Of a stretch of 64,000 nucleotides of DNA, positions 55,873 through 64,000 are shown one piece after another. Position 1 is the stretch's first letter. Each line of letters begins with the position of its first letter. The notes below the pieces were generated by a model. The model saw only the letters and a list, made by a program, of their open reading frames with translations. It ran no database searches and had not been told where the DNA came from. Both the position numbers and the translations under genes were made by a program. This stretch comes from SZUA-320 sp963707875 (lineage in GTDB: Bacteria > Gemmatimonadota > Gemmatimonadetes > Gemmatimonadales > GWC2-71-9), in assembly GCA_963707875.1 (NCBI GenBank), contig CAVPRU010000014.1, positions 1-64,000 of the forward strand, written 5' to 3'.

Positions 55873-56055
55873 ATGGCGGTACCGAAGCGGAGAACCTCGA
55901 AGTCCCGGAAGCGGCTGCGCCGCGGCCACCACACGGCCAAGGGCGTTCCGGCCCAGGCCTGCTCGCGGTGCGGGTCGCCGAAGCTGCCTCACCGGGTCTG
56001 CAAGTCGTGCGGCTACTATGCTGGCAAGAAGCGTATCGAGGTCGAGGACGCCTGA
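55873..56055 (+). CDS. rpmF: 50S ribosomal protein L32, zinc-ribbon form
   Basis: The protein is 60 residues. MAVPKRRTSKSRKRLRRGHH is the basic N-terminus. CSRCGSPKLPHRVCKSCGYY carries four cysteines, so this is the zinc-containing C+ paralogue. AGGATGAC before the ATG supplies the ribosome site. plsX follows after 2 bp. Confidence 0.95.
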   Translation: MAVPKRRTSKSRKRLRRGHHTAKGVPAQACSRCGSPKLPHRVCKSCGYYAGKKRIEVEDA

Positions 56056-56057
56056 AG

Positions 56058-57047
56058 GTGATCCGCATCGCGCTGGATGCGATGGGGGGTGACCACGCTC
56101 CGAGCGTGGAAATCGAGGGCGCCCGACTGGCCCTGGCCGACCTCTCCCCGACCTTCGAAGTCCACCTGATCGGTCAACCCGAGGTGATTGAGCGCGAACT
56201 GGCTCACCACCCCGGGATCGAGCGGTCCCGGATTGTGATCCACGCAGCCCCGGACGTCATCGGCATGGCCGAGAAGCCGCTTGAGGCAGTTCGGCGCAAG
56301 CCCAAGTCCTCCCTGATGGTTGGCATCGGGCTCCACGCCAAGGGCAAGGTGGACGCCTTCATCTCGGCCGGAAATACCGGGGCCATTCTCGCCGCCTCCA
56401 CCATTGTGCTGGGCCTCCATCCCGGGGTTCAGCGCGCCACGCTTGCCGCCCTCTTCCCGACCGCCAAAGGGCCAATGCTGGTGCTCGACGCCGGGGCCAA
56501 TGTCGATTGCGTACCCAAGGAGCTGGTCGGGTTCGCCCGGTTGGGGTCGTTGTACATGGCGGATGTGATCGGGGTGGACCGGCCCAAGGTCGGACTGCTG
56601 AACATCGGTGAAGAGGACAAGAAGGGCGGGGTGGTCGTGCGGGAGGCCCATGAACTGCTGAAGGCAACCCACGGCATCAATTTCATCGGCAATGTCGAGG
56701 GGCGGGATCTGCTGGCCGGGCACACCCGGTTCGGGCACGTGGATGTGGCGGTCTGCGACGGATTTGTCGGGAACATCCTGCTCAAGTTCTACGAATCGGT
56801 CGGGGCGTTGATGCACCGGCTGATGGAACGGGGAGACGGATCGGCGCTCGAGCATCCGGAAGTCCGCCGGGCGTTCCACTTTCTGGACTACTCTCAGTAC
56901 GGCGGCGGGCCACTGTTGGGAATCAAAGGCGTCACCATCATCTGCCACGGCAACTCTCCGGCCAATGCCATCAAGCACGCCATCCGGGTGGCGGTCCACT
57001 CGGTGGAGGTGAACCTCGATCAGCATATCGGGGCGGAGTTTGCCTAG
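56058..57047 (+). CDS. plsX: Phosphate acyltransferase PlsX
   Basis: The protein is 329 residues. It converts acyl-ACP to acyl-phosphate for phospholipid synthesis. IALDAMGGDHAP near the N-terminus, AFISAGNTGAILAAS, VLDAGANVDC, LLNIGEEDKKG and GNVEGRDLLAG are in order. GTG 56058 is chosen because it directly precedes the IALDAMGGD strand; upstream frame is an rpmF shadow. It overlaps fabD by 8 bp. Confidence 0.94.
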   Translation: MIRIALDAMGGDHAPSVEIEGARLALADLSPTFEVHLIGQPEVIERELAHHPGIERSRIVIHAAPDVIGMAEKPLEAVRRKPKSSLMVGIGLHAKGKVDAFISAGNTGAILAASTIVLGLHPGVQRATLAALFPTAKGPMLVLDAGANVDCVPKELVGFARLGSLYMADVIGVDRPKVGLLNIGEEDKKGGVVVREAHELLKATHGINFIGNVEGRDLLAGHTRFGHVDVAVCDGFVGNILLKFYESVGALMHRLMERGDGSALEHPEVRRAFHFLDYSQYGGGPLLGIKGVTIICHGNSPANAIKHAIRVAVHSVEVNLDQHIGAEFA

Positions 57048-57972
57048 CACCATCCTGCTGTTCCCCGGCCAGGGGGCCCAGCGGGTCGGGATGGCGGCGG
57101 ACCTCGCGGTGGCCTTCCCGGCGGCGCGGGATACCTTGGCCGCGATCGATGAAGCCCTCGAAGTACCGCTTTCACGGCTGATGGCGGAGGGGCCGGAGGA
57201 CGAGCTGCAGATGACCCACAACACCCAACCCGCGATCCTGGCTCATTCAGCCGCGGTGTTGGCAGTGGTTGAGGATCGGTTGGGGCCGGTGGTGGCGGCC
57301 GCGGGCCACAGCTTGGGGGAGTACAGCGGTTACCTTGCCGCCGGTGCTCTGACCGCACCGGACGCCGCCCGCCTGGTCCGCCGCCGAGGGGAGTTGATGC
57401 GGGACGCTGGTCTGGCGCGCCCCGGGGCCATGGCCGCCGTGCTGGGACTGCCGACGGCGGAGGTGGCGGCCGCCTGCACCGCCGCCTCGAACCCGGAGGA
57501 CGGAGTGGCCGTCGCCGCGAACCAGAATGCTCCTGACCAGACCGTCATCTCCGGGGACCCCGCGGCGGTGGAGGCGGCTGGAGCCGGGTGCAGGGAGCGC
57601 GGCGCCAAGCGGGTGCTGCCTCTCAAGGTGAGCGGGGCTTTCCACTCGCCGCTGATGGCGCCAGCGGTGGCGGGGCTTGCCGGGGCGCTCGCGGAAGTTC
57701 CCTGGCGGACACCGCGGTTTCCGGTGGTGGCCAATGCCAGCGCCACGCCGGTGACCGACCCGGCAGAGGCGCGGCGACTGCTGGCCGAACAGCTCACGGC
57801 GCCGGTTCGATGGGTCGAGTGCATCGAGGCCGCTGCGGCACTCGATCCCGAAGCCCGGTTCGTCGAAATCGGCCCGGGGGCGGTGCTGGCCGGCCTCCTC
57901 AAGCGGATCCGTCCGCAGGCCAGCTGTACCTCACTCGGGACCGTCAAGGATCTGGAGGCGTTTGCGGGATGA
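57040..57972 (+). CDS. fabD: Malonyl-CoA:ACP transacylase
   Basis: The protein is 310 residues. FPGQGAQRVGM opens the fold, AAGHSLGEYSGYLAAGAL holds Ser91, and GAFHSPLM the catalytic His near 204. It loads malonate on ACP. The start appears to be TTG 57040 inside plsX, which would lower its expression; the first usable ATG lies too deep. In most bacteria fabH sits between plsX and fabD, but not here. Confidence 0.93.
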   Translation: MPSTILLFPGQGAQRVGMAADLAVAFPAARDTLAAIDEALEVPLSRLMAEGPEDELQMTHNTQPAILAHSAAVLAVVEDRLGPVVAAAGHSLGEYSGYLAAGALTAPDAARLVRRRGELMRDAGLARPGAMAAVLGLPTAEVAAACTAASNPEDGVAVAANQNAPDQTVISGDPAAVEAAGAGCRERGAKRVLPLKVSGAFHSPLMAPAVAGLAGALAEVPWRTPRFPVVANASATPVTDPAEARRLLAEQLTAPVRWVECIEAAAALDPEARFVEIGPGAVLAGLLKRIRPQASCTSLGTVKDLEAFAG

Positions 57973-58709
57973 AACCCATCGATCTGAGCGGGCAAGTTGC
58001 GCTGGTGACCGGCAGCACCCGTGGCATCGGCCTCGCCATTGCGGGTGCCCTGCACGACGCCGGGGCAGCGGTCGTGATCCATGGGCGGGACCAGGTCAAG
58101 GCGTCGGCGGTGGCCGCCGGGTTGGGAGGGCGGACGGTCGGGGTGGCCGCCGATGTGGCGGACCCGGCGCAGGTGGGGGCCGCGATTGCCGCCGCCGAGA
58201 CCGCCCTGGGACCGATCGACATCCTGGTCAACAATGCGGGCCTGACCAGGGACAACCTGTTGATCCGGCTGACCGATGAGGAGTGGGATACCGTGCTCGA
58301 CGCCAACCTGCGGGGCGCGTTTCATACCATGCGCGCCCTGGCCAAGGGGATGATGAAGCGGCGGCGCGGCCGGATCATCAACGTCAGCAGCGTCGTCGGC
58401 CTGATTGGCAACAAGGGACAGGCCAACTATGCCGCCAGCAAGGCCGGTCTGATCGGGCTGACCAAGGCGGTTGCCAAGGAGTACGCCAGCCGCAACGTGC
58501 TGGTCAATTGTGTCGCCCCGGGGTACATCGAGACCGACATGACGGCCTCCTTGCCACCGGAGGCCGGTGCCGCGTTATTAGGGGCAATTCCGCTGGGCCG
58601 GTTGGGGCAGGCGGAGGAGGTTGCGGGGGCCGTGCTGTTCCTGGCCTCCGATCTGGCGGGCTACATCACCGGACAGGTTCTGGTTGTGGACGGCGGCATG
58701 GTCATGTGA
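57969..58709 (+). CDS. fabG: 3-oxoacyl-ACP reductase
   Basis: The protein is 246 residues, a short-chain dehydrogenase. VTGSTRGIGLAIAGAL binds NADPH, NNAGLTRD and the triad NVSSVVG with YAASKAG are present, and it ends VVDGGMVM. It performs the first reduction of fatty-acid elongation. ATG 57969 overlaps the fabD stop by 4 bp. Confidence 0.95.
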   Translation: MKPIDLSGQVALVTGSTRGIGLAIAGALHDAGAAVVIHGRDQVKASAVAAGLGGRTVGVAADVADPAQVGAAIAAAETALGPIDILVNNAGLTRDNLLIRLTDEEWDTVLDANLRGAFHTMRALAKGMMKRRRGRIINVSSVVGLIGNKGQANYAASKAGLIGLTKAVAKEYASRNVLVNCVAPGYIETDMTASLPPEAGAALLGAIPLGRLGQAEEVAGAVLFLASDLAGYITGQVLVVDGGMVM

Positions 58710-58757
58710 CCATCGCTTCGCCGCGATGTCTTCACATTCCTTTGCAAGGATACCCCC

Positions 58758-58997
58758 ATGAGTAATGTCGAGGATCGGGTCAAGGACATCATCGTCGAGG
58801 AGTTGGGCGTGGAGCGGGAGAAACTCACTCCGGAGGCCAGCTTCATGGAGGATCTCGGCGCCGACAGTCTGGATACCGTCGAACTGGTCATGGCGTTCGA
58901 GAAGGAGTTCGACATCGACATCCCCGATGAAGAGGCGGAGAAGCTCCGCACGGTAGGGGATGCGATGAGCTATCTGCACGAGAAGATCGGCTCCTGA
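58758..58997 (+). CDS. acpP: Acyl carrier protein
   Basis: The protein is 79 residues and acidic. DSLDTVELVMAFE contains Ser37, the phosphopantetheine site. EEAEKLRTVGDAMSYL forms the last helix. AAGGATACCCCC precedes the ATG. The final A of TGA is the first base of the fabF ATG. Confidence 0.96.
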   Translation: MSNVEDRVKDIIVEELGVEREKLTPEASFMEDLGADSLDTVELVMAFEKEFDIDIPDEEAEKLRTVGDAMSYLHEKIGS

Positions 58998-60235
58998 TGA
59001 CCCGTGTGGTCGTGACCGGCCTGGGCATGGTGACCCCGGTCGGGCTGTCAACAGAGGAGACGTGGAACAACCTGCTGGCCGGGGTTTCGGGCGCCGCGCC
59101 GATCACCAAGTTCGATCCAAGCGCGCTGCAGGTCCGGTTTGCCTGCGAGGTCAAGGGCTTCGATCCGCACCAGTATCTCGATCGGAAGGAGGTCAGACGG
59201 TTTGACCTCTTTGCTCAGTTGGCCCTGGCGGCCTCGGCTCAGGCCATGGACCAGGCCGGCCTGGCGGGCGGGGTGCCGGACCCGGACCGGAGCGGGACCC
59301 TGATCGGCAGCGGGATCGGCGGGATGGCCACGTTCGAGGAGCAGTGCAAGCTCTACCTGGAACGCGGCCCCGACCGGGTGTCGCCGTTCTTCGTCCCGAT
59401 GTTCATTCCCGACATCGCGGCCGGCCTCGTCTCGATGCGGTATGGTCTCAAGGGTCCCAACTTCGCGACTGTCTCTGCCTGTGCTTCCTCGGCGCACGCC
59501 ATCGGGGGCTCCTTTGACTTGATCCGTTCCGGACGCGCCGACCTGATGGTGACCGGTGGATCCGAGGCTGCCATCACCGGGCTGACGATTGCCGGGTTTC
59601 AGAACATGAAGGCCCTCTCCACCCGAAACGACGCCCCGACCGAGGCCAGCCGGCCGTTTGACAAGGGCCGGGACGGGTTCGTGCTCGGAGATGGGGCAGG
59701 GATCGTGGTGCTGGAGAGTCTGGAGCATGCCCAGCGGCGGGGGGCAACGATCCTCGGTGAGATCATCGGCTACGGTCTCAGTGGGGACGCACACCACATG
59801 ACCCAACCGGCCCCGGAGGGGGAGGGTGCCCAGCGGGCCATCCTCGCCTGTCTGAAGGATGGGGTCATCGCCCCTGAGGAGGTCGGCTACATCAACGCCC
59901 ACGGCACCTCCACCGGGCAGGGCGACATCGCCGAGACGGAGGCGGTCAAGGCGGTGTTTGGGGGGCACGCCCGCAAGCTGATCTTCGGCTCTTCCAAGTC
60001 GATGACCGGGCATCTGCTCGGTGCGGCGGGTGGCGTGGAGTTCGGGATCTCGATGCTGGTCGCCACCACCGGGCAGATCCCCCCCACCATCAACCAGACC
60101 GTGCCGGACCCGGATTGCGATCTTGATTCCGCCCCGAACCAGCGGGTAGCCCGGCCTGTTCCTGTGGCCTTGTCGAACTCCTTCGGATTTGGGGGACACA
60201 ACGTGACGTTGGCGGTGCGCGCTTTTGCGGGGTAG
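58997..60235 (+). CDS. fabF: 3-oxoacyl-ACP synthase II
   Basis: The protein is 412 residues, an elongating ketosynthase. VVVTGLGMVTPVG at the start, VSACASSAHAIG with Cys162, NAHGTSTGQGD and SSKSMTGHLLGAAGGVEF with the two histidines, and SNSFGFGGHNV at the end. It completes the plsX-fabD-fabG-acpP-fabF cluster. Confidence 0.96.
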   Translation: MTRVVVTGLGMVTPVGLSTEETWNNLLAGVSGAAPITKFDPSALQVRFACEVKGFDPHQYLDRKEVRRFDLFAQLALAASAQAMDQAGLAGGVPDPDRSGTLIGSGIGGMATFEEQCKLYLERGPDRVSPFFVPMFIPDIAAGLVSMRYGLKGPNFATVSACASSAHAIGGSFDLIRSGRADLMVTGGSEAAITGLTIAGFQNMKALSTRNDAPTEASRPFDKGRDGFVLGDGAGIVVLESLEHAQRRGATILGEIIGYGLSGDAHHMTQPAPEGEGAQRAILACLKDGVIAPEEVGYINAHGTSTGQGDIAETEAVKAVFGGHARKLIFGSSKSMTGHLLGAAGGVEFGISMLVATTGQIPPTINQTVPDPDCDLDSAPNQRVARPVPVALSNSFGFGGHNVTLAVRAFAG

Positions 60236-60244
60236 CTCGACCGA

Positions 60245-62686
60245 TTGGTCCGTGCGGGATTCTCTGATCCGACCCTCTCGCCGACCAGGTTCGAGAGGGT
60301 CGTCGCACATTTGGCCGGCCGGGTCCGAGGTCCGACGGTGACCTGGCGCCGTCGCGGGCTGCCGATGACGGCCACCCTGGTGATGCTCGCCGTGCTGGTG
60401 GCATTGGGCCTGGTTGCGGACCGGGCGTTCCAGGTGTCGCGGGACACCCGGGAGCGCATCGCAGTCTACGAGCTGGCGGCGGACTACGCGAATGCCCTGG
60501 AGGATGCTATCGATCGCCGGGCCCAGTTGACCCATGGGCTACGGGCCTTTATCGGCAGTCGGTGGGGGTCTCCGTCCTTCCAGGAGGAGTTCCAGTCCTT
60601 CGGGGTCCGGCTGCTGGATGGCCTGCCGGGAACCCGGGCCGCCCAGGTGGTGGTGGGTGGCCGGATCGTGCAGACGGCGCCCGTGGCCGGGAACGAAGCC
60701 GTGCTCGGGTTCGACCTGTATCAGCACAGCGACCCAGGCCTCGCCGCCGATGTCCGATCTGCGGAAGTACTCGATGGCATCGTGGTCTCGGGTCCGCTGG
60801 ACTTCGTGCAGGGAGGGAACGGGATCATTGCCCGCCGGCGGGTAGTCGGCTCCGCCGGGGAACTGCTGGCGATCGGTCAGGTCGTCTTTGACCTTGCCCC
60901 GATTCTCCGTGAAGCCGACAGCGCAGCGGGAATCGTGGGGCTTCGGCTGGCGCTGGGGGACAACCGCGGCCGCCCGGTGATGGGACCCGGTGCAGTCTTC
61001 TCGGACCACCCGATCCTGACCCAGGTCCGGTTGCCCGACCGGATCTGGCGCCTGGCGGCAGTCCCGACCGACGGCTGGGGGGCGGCCGAGAGTGGGTTGG
61101 TCCTCTTCCGGGGCGGCCTGGTGCTGACTGGCCTGGTGCTGGTCGGGCTGACCTGGGTGGCAACGGCCCGGCGGGTTCGGGAGGCTACCGCAACCGCCGT
61201 TCGCTCACAGGCCTCGGCCGAAGAGAAGTTCGCCCGACTCTTCCAGTTGAGCCCGGACGGCGTGTCCCTCACCCGGATGCGGGACGATTCACTCCTTGAG
61301 GTGAACGACAGCTTTGTCGCCCTGACGGGCTGGCCGCGCGAAGAGCTCATCGGGCACAGCAGTCTGGAGCTTGGCCTGTGGGACGTCCCCGAACAGCGGG
61401 CCGACGCGCTCCGGGAGTTGAACGAACGCGGGGAAATCCATGGCCTGGAGTCGTTCCTCCGCCGGAAGGACGGTACCCGAATCGAGTGCTCGTTTTCTTC
61501 CCGGATCGTCGAAGTGGATGGCGAGCAGTGTCGTCTGGCGGTCATCCGGGAGATCGAGCAGCGGCGGATCTATGAGCGGCACCTGGCCCAGGGCCAGAAG
61601 CTCGAGGCGATCGGTCGCCTGGCGGGAGGTGTGGCTCATGATTTCAACAACATCATCACCGCCGTCCTCGGCTACAACCAGGCTGCTGCGGAGGCGCTGG
61701 ACCCGGCGCATGAGGTGCAGGAGGACTTGCGGCAGGTCCACCAGGCGGCCGAGCGGGCCGCCGATCTGACGCGACAGTTGCTGACCTTCTCCCGAGGTCA
61801 GGTGGGGCGGCCCAAACCGGTGGACCTCGAGCAGCTGGTACGTGCCACCGTCGGCCTGCTGACGCGGCTGGTGGGAGAAGATGTCCGGTTGGTGCTCGAT
61901 TTTCCCGAGCCGCTCCCGCCGGTCAAGATCGATCCCACCCAGCTGGAGCGGATCATCGTCAATCTTGCCGTCAATGCCCGCGATGCCATGCCCGGGGGCG
62001 GGACGATCTTCATGACGGCCCGCTCGTGGGAGGCGGGTGTCGAACTCCATGTTCGGGACACGGGCTCCGGGATTCCGCTGGAACTCCAAGCCAAGATCTT
62101 CGAACCGTTCTTTACGACCAAGGACGCTGGCCGCGGCGCCGGACTCGGGCTCAGCGCGGTCTACGCGATCGTTCGAGGATCGGGTGGGCGGGTCACGGTG
62201 GAGAGCGCTCCGGGCCAAGGCGCGACCTTCAAGCTCTGGTTCCCCGCGATGCCGAGCACGACCCTGATTCCGGAGGCCGGGGTGAGGCGGGCCAGTGATG
62301 CCCCGCTTCCCCGGGGCACCGAAACCATTCTGCTGGCCGAAGATGAACCCCAGATCCGGGAACTGGCCGCCCGGGCCCTGGAAGGCCTCGGGTACACTGT
62401 CCTCCCGGCGGAGAATGGGCGCAGTTGCCTGCTGCGGGATGCGGCTCATGGGGGCCGGGTCGGCCTGCTGCTGACGGACGTAGTGATGCCGGGTCTGAGT
62501 GGCCCGGACCTGGCGTTGGAGGTCCGCCGTCGGCACCCCGGCCTTCCGGTGCTGTATATGTCCGGGTACACGGCAGACACCCAGGCGATCGAGCGGGCAC
62601 TCCGTGAGGGCGGCCGCCTGCTGCCCAAACCGTTCACCGTGGCCGAACTCGCGACCCAGGTCCGCCGAGTCCTGGACCGGCGCTAG
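60245..62686 (+). CDS. Hybrid sensor histidine kinase with CHASE, PAS and receiver domains
   Basis: The longest frame is 813 residues from a TTG; ATG 60365 would remove the first 40. Domains: membrane helix about 41-60, extracytoplasmic CHASE-like sensor about 65-275, second helix about 283-305, PAS about 323-440, HisKA with GGVAHDFNN (His465), ATPase with NLAVNARDAM, DTGSGI and GAGLGLS (about 530-665), and a receiver with LLAEDEPQ, Asp745 in LLLTDVVMPG and Lys795. CHASE domains bind small external ligands. The kinase lacks a DNA-binding output; a receiver on the same chain suggests phosphorelay to an unlinked partner. It is a separate module following the fatty-acid genes. Confidence 0.88.
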   Translation: MVRAGFSDPTLSPTRFERVVAHLAGRVRGPTVTWRRRGLPMTATLVMLAVLVALGLVADRAFQVSRDTRERIAVYELAADYANALEDAIDRRAQLTHGLRAFIGSRWGSPSFQEEFQSFGVRLLDGLPGTRAAQVVVGGRIVQTAPVAGNEAVLGFDLYQHSDPGLAADVRSAEVLDGIVVSGPLDFVQGGNGIIARRRVVGSAGELLAIGQVVFDLAPILREADSAAGIVGLRLALGDNRGRPVMGPGAVFSDHPILTQVRLPDRIWRLAAVPTDGWGAAESGLVLFRGGLVLTGLVLVGLTWVATARRVREATATAVRSQASAEEKFARLFQLSPDGVSLTRMRDDSLLEVNDSFVALTGWPREELIGHSSLELGLWDVPEQRADALRELNERGEIHGLESFLRRKDGTRIECSFSSRIVEVDGEQCRLAVIREIEQRRIYERHLAQGQKLEAIGRLAGGVAHDFNNIITAVLGYNQAAAEALDPAHEVQEDLRQVHQAAERAADLTRQLLTFSRGQVGRPKPVDLEQLVRATVGLLTRLVGEDVRLVLDFPEPLPPVKIDPTQLERIIVNLAVNARDAMPGGGTIFMTARSWEAGVELHVRDTGSGIPLELQAKIFEPFFTTKDAGRGAGLGLSAVYAIVRGSGGRVTVESAPGQGATFKLWFPAMPSTTLIPEAGVRRASDAPLPRGTETILLAEDEPQIRELAARALEGLGYTVLPAENGRSCLLRDAAHGGRVGLLLTDVVMPGLSGPDLALEVRRRHPGLPVLYMSGYTADTQAIERALREGGRLLPKPFTVAELATQVRRVLDRR

Positions 62687-62754
62687 CCCGGGAGCGACGC
62701 GCCCGGTGACCGGCTGGTGGCTCAGGGCCCGGGGAGCAGGCTACATTGTGGGGT

Positions 62755-63948
62755 ATGTTGCCGCCGAAGATGGAGTTTCGTGACCCGGCCCTGCGCTCGA
62801 TCGCCCACAAGGTGGTGGCAGGCGAACGGCTGACCACGGATGATGGCATTGCCCTCTATCAGACCCGCGACCTGCTCGGGCTGGGAGGCCTGGCGTCCTA
62901 CGCCAATGCCCGGGCCAACGGCGACCGGGTTTTCTTCTCAGCCAACCAGCATCTCAACCCCACCAATGTCTGCGTGCTGCGGAAGACCTGCGTCTTCTGC
63001 AGCTTTGCCCGTCTCCCGAAGGAGGACGGGCACTACACCCGGACCCTGGAGGAGGTCTATCACGAGGCGGCGCAGGCCATCGGATCTCCCACCCGCGAGT
63101 TTCATATCGTGGGCGGGCTGCACCCCAGGCTCCGGCTCAGCTATTACACGGACATGATCCGGGGGCTTCGGGAGCGGCACCCGCATATCCAGATCAAGGC
63201 GCTCACCGCGGTGGAGATCGCCCACCTTGCCCGGATCGAAAAGACCACCTTCCGCGAGGTGCTGCTCGCGCTCAAGGAGGCGGGGCTCTCCACCCTGCCG
63301 GGTGGCGGGGCCGAGGTGTTCAGCACCGCCGTCCGTGCGACCATTGCCGAGCGAAAGCTGACCGGGGAGGAGTGGCTGCAGGTGCACCGCGTCGCCCACG
63401 AACTGGGCATCCGGACCAATTGCACGCTGCTGTACGGGCATGTCGAAACGGCCGCCGATCGGGTTGCCCATCTGAGCGCACTGCGGGCCCTGCAGGATGA
63501 GACCGGTGGTTTTCTGACCTATATCCCCTTGGCCTACCATCCCGATCACAACGAGCTGGGGGAGACCCTTGGCCGCGTCGGTTCCGCCACCACAGGTTAT
63601 GAGGATCTCAAGAACATCGCGGTTGGCCGCCTCTTTCTCGACAACATCGCGCACGTCAAGACCCACTGGCCCATGGTGACGCCCTTCATGTCCCAGGTGG
63701 CCCTCAACTTCGGCTGTGATGATGTCGAGGGGACGGTGGTGTTCGAGCGGGTCTATCACGAGGCGGGCGCGACCACCGACATGCACATGCCGTACAGTCG
63801 GCTGGTGGAGCTGATCCGTCGGGCCGGCAAGCGTCCGGTGGAGCGAGACAGCCTCTATCAGCCGGTGCGCGACCAGTTCGATGATCTCCCCGGACTGGAG
63901 GCCGCCTTCCCGGCAGGGGCCTCGGTGCCGGCTGTGCACGCGGCCTGA
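62755..63948 (+). CDS. mqnE: Aminofutalosine synthase
   Basis: The protein is 397 residues from ATG 62755; ATG 62770 is an alternative. It is a radical SAM enzyme of the futalosine menaquinone pathway, joining the MqnA product to SAM. FFSANQHLNPTNVCVLRKTCVFCSFAR is interrupted at the cluster motif: cysteines are spaced C-x5-C-x2-C rather than C-x3-C-x2-C. FHIVGGLHPRL, LPGGGAEVFS and FLTYIPLAYHPDHNELG are further family segments. TACATT at 62742-62747 ends 7 nt before the ATG. mqnA begins 3 bp after the stop, supporting the assignment. Confidence 0.9.
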   Translation: MLPPKMEFRDPALRSIAHKVVAGERLTTDDGIALYQTRDLLGLGGLASYANARANGDRVFFSANQHLNPTNVCVLRKTCVFCSFARLPKEDGHYTRTLEEVYHEAAQAIGSPTREFHIVGGLHPRLRLSYYTDMIRGLRERHPHIQIKALTAVEIAHLARIEKTTFREVLLALKEAGLSTLPGGGAEVFSTAVRATIAERKLTGEEWLQVHRVAHELGIRTNCTLLYGHVETAADRVAHLSALRALQDETGGFLTYIPLAYHPDHNELGETLGRVGSATTGYEDLKNIAVGRLFLDNIAHVKTHWPMVTPFMSQVALNFGCDDVEGTVVFERVYHEAGATTDMHMPYSRLVELIRRAGKRPVERDSLYQPVRDQFDDLPGLEAAFPAGASVPAVHAA

Positions 63949-63951
63949 CCC

Positions 63952-64000
63952 GTGCGCCTCGGCCGGATTCCGTGGATCAACTGCTACCCGATCTACGCCG
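63952..64000 (+). CDS. mqnA: Chorismate dehydratase MqnA, 5' end only
   Basis: Only 16 codons are inside the window, from a GTG: MRLGRIPWINCYPIYA. The pattern (I/L)GRIPxxNCYPxY is typical of the MqnA N-terminus, and the position after mqnE fits. MqnA makes 3-enolpyruvylbenzoate from chorismate. Confidence 0.7.
   Translation, partial: MRLGRIPWINCYPIYA

Overview
This 64 kb window is high-GC bacterial DNA from a Gram-negative, menaquinone-using, respiring organism. It has outer-membrane barrel proteins, a 14-subunit NADH dehydrogenase, a succinate dehydrogenase with a single cytochrome b subunit, and the start of a futalosine (mqn) menaquinone pathway. The gene content would fit Gemmatimonadota, but that is an inference; no rRNA or intact tRNA is present to confirm it.

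Layout. (1) 1-5809 is an accessory region. It holds a decaying tandem array of helicase-associated repeats (1-2011), a tRNA-Val(CAC)-like remnant (2134-2193), and a minus-strand operon. The operon encodes an IS-interrupted membrane-anchored protein, a small membrane protein and a thymidylate-synthase-fold enzyme (promoter at 5258, stop at 2287). A degenerate IS3-family element sits at 3838-5092. The region ends in arm-like direct repeats and a 3' tRNA-Leu(CAA) fragment (5755-5809), which looks like the scar of an integrative element. (2) 5973-11520 holds envelope and secreted proteins and leucyl aminopeptidase. (3) 11587-24884 is a dense plus-strand housekeeping run: yicC, gmk, rpoZ, coaBC, UDG, dnaB, radA, ispD, a Sua5-type gene, an LMW phosphatase, aroE, comF, gap, pgk, and a tpiA fused to an IS1-like transposase remnant. 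(4) 24939-29192 holds secG, carA, a HU-family gene, moaD, moaE, moaA and trmL. (5) 29272-54890 is energy metabolism: mdh, sdhCAB, dcd (minus strand), nuoA-N, a phosphohexomutase, a UPF0182 protein and sucCD. (6) 54917-64000 holds ndk, yceD, rpmF, plsX, fabD, fabG, acpP, fabF, a CHASE-PAS hybrid histidine kinase, mqnE and the first bases of mqnA.

How it works together. Gap, Pgk and Tpi feed glycolysis. Mdh, SucCD and Sdh are TCA-cycle enzymes; Sdh and the Nuo complex reduce the quinone that MqnE and MqnA help to make. Most housekeeping genes overlap by 1-40 bp (ATGA, GTGA or TGATG junctions), so they are probably translationally coupled. Several promoters place the -10 box only 6-8 nt before the start codon, suggesting leaderless mRNAs.

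Caution. At least six otherwise conserved genes (the plug-domain receptor, UDG, ispD, aroE, pgk, nuoL) contain single-base frameshifts, mostly next to short G/C runs. This looks more like residual sequencing indels than gene death, and it should temper the reading of broken genes in the accessory region.
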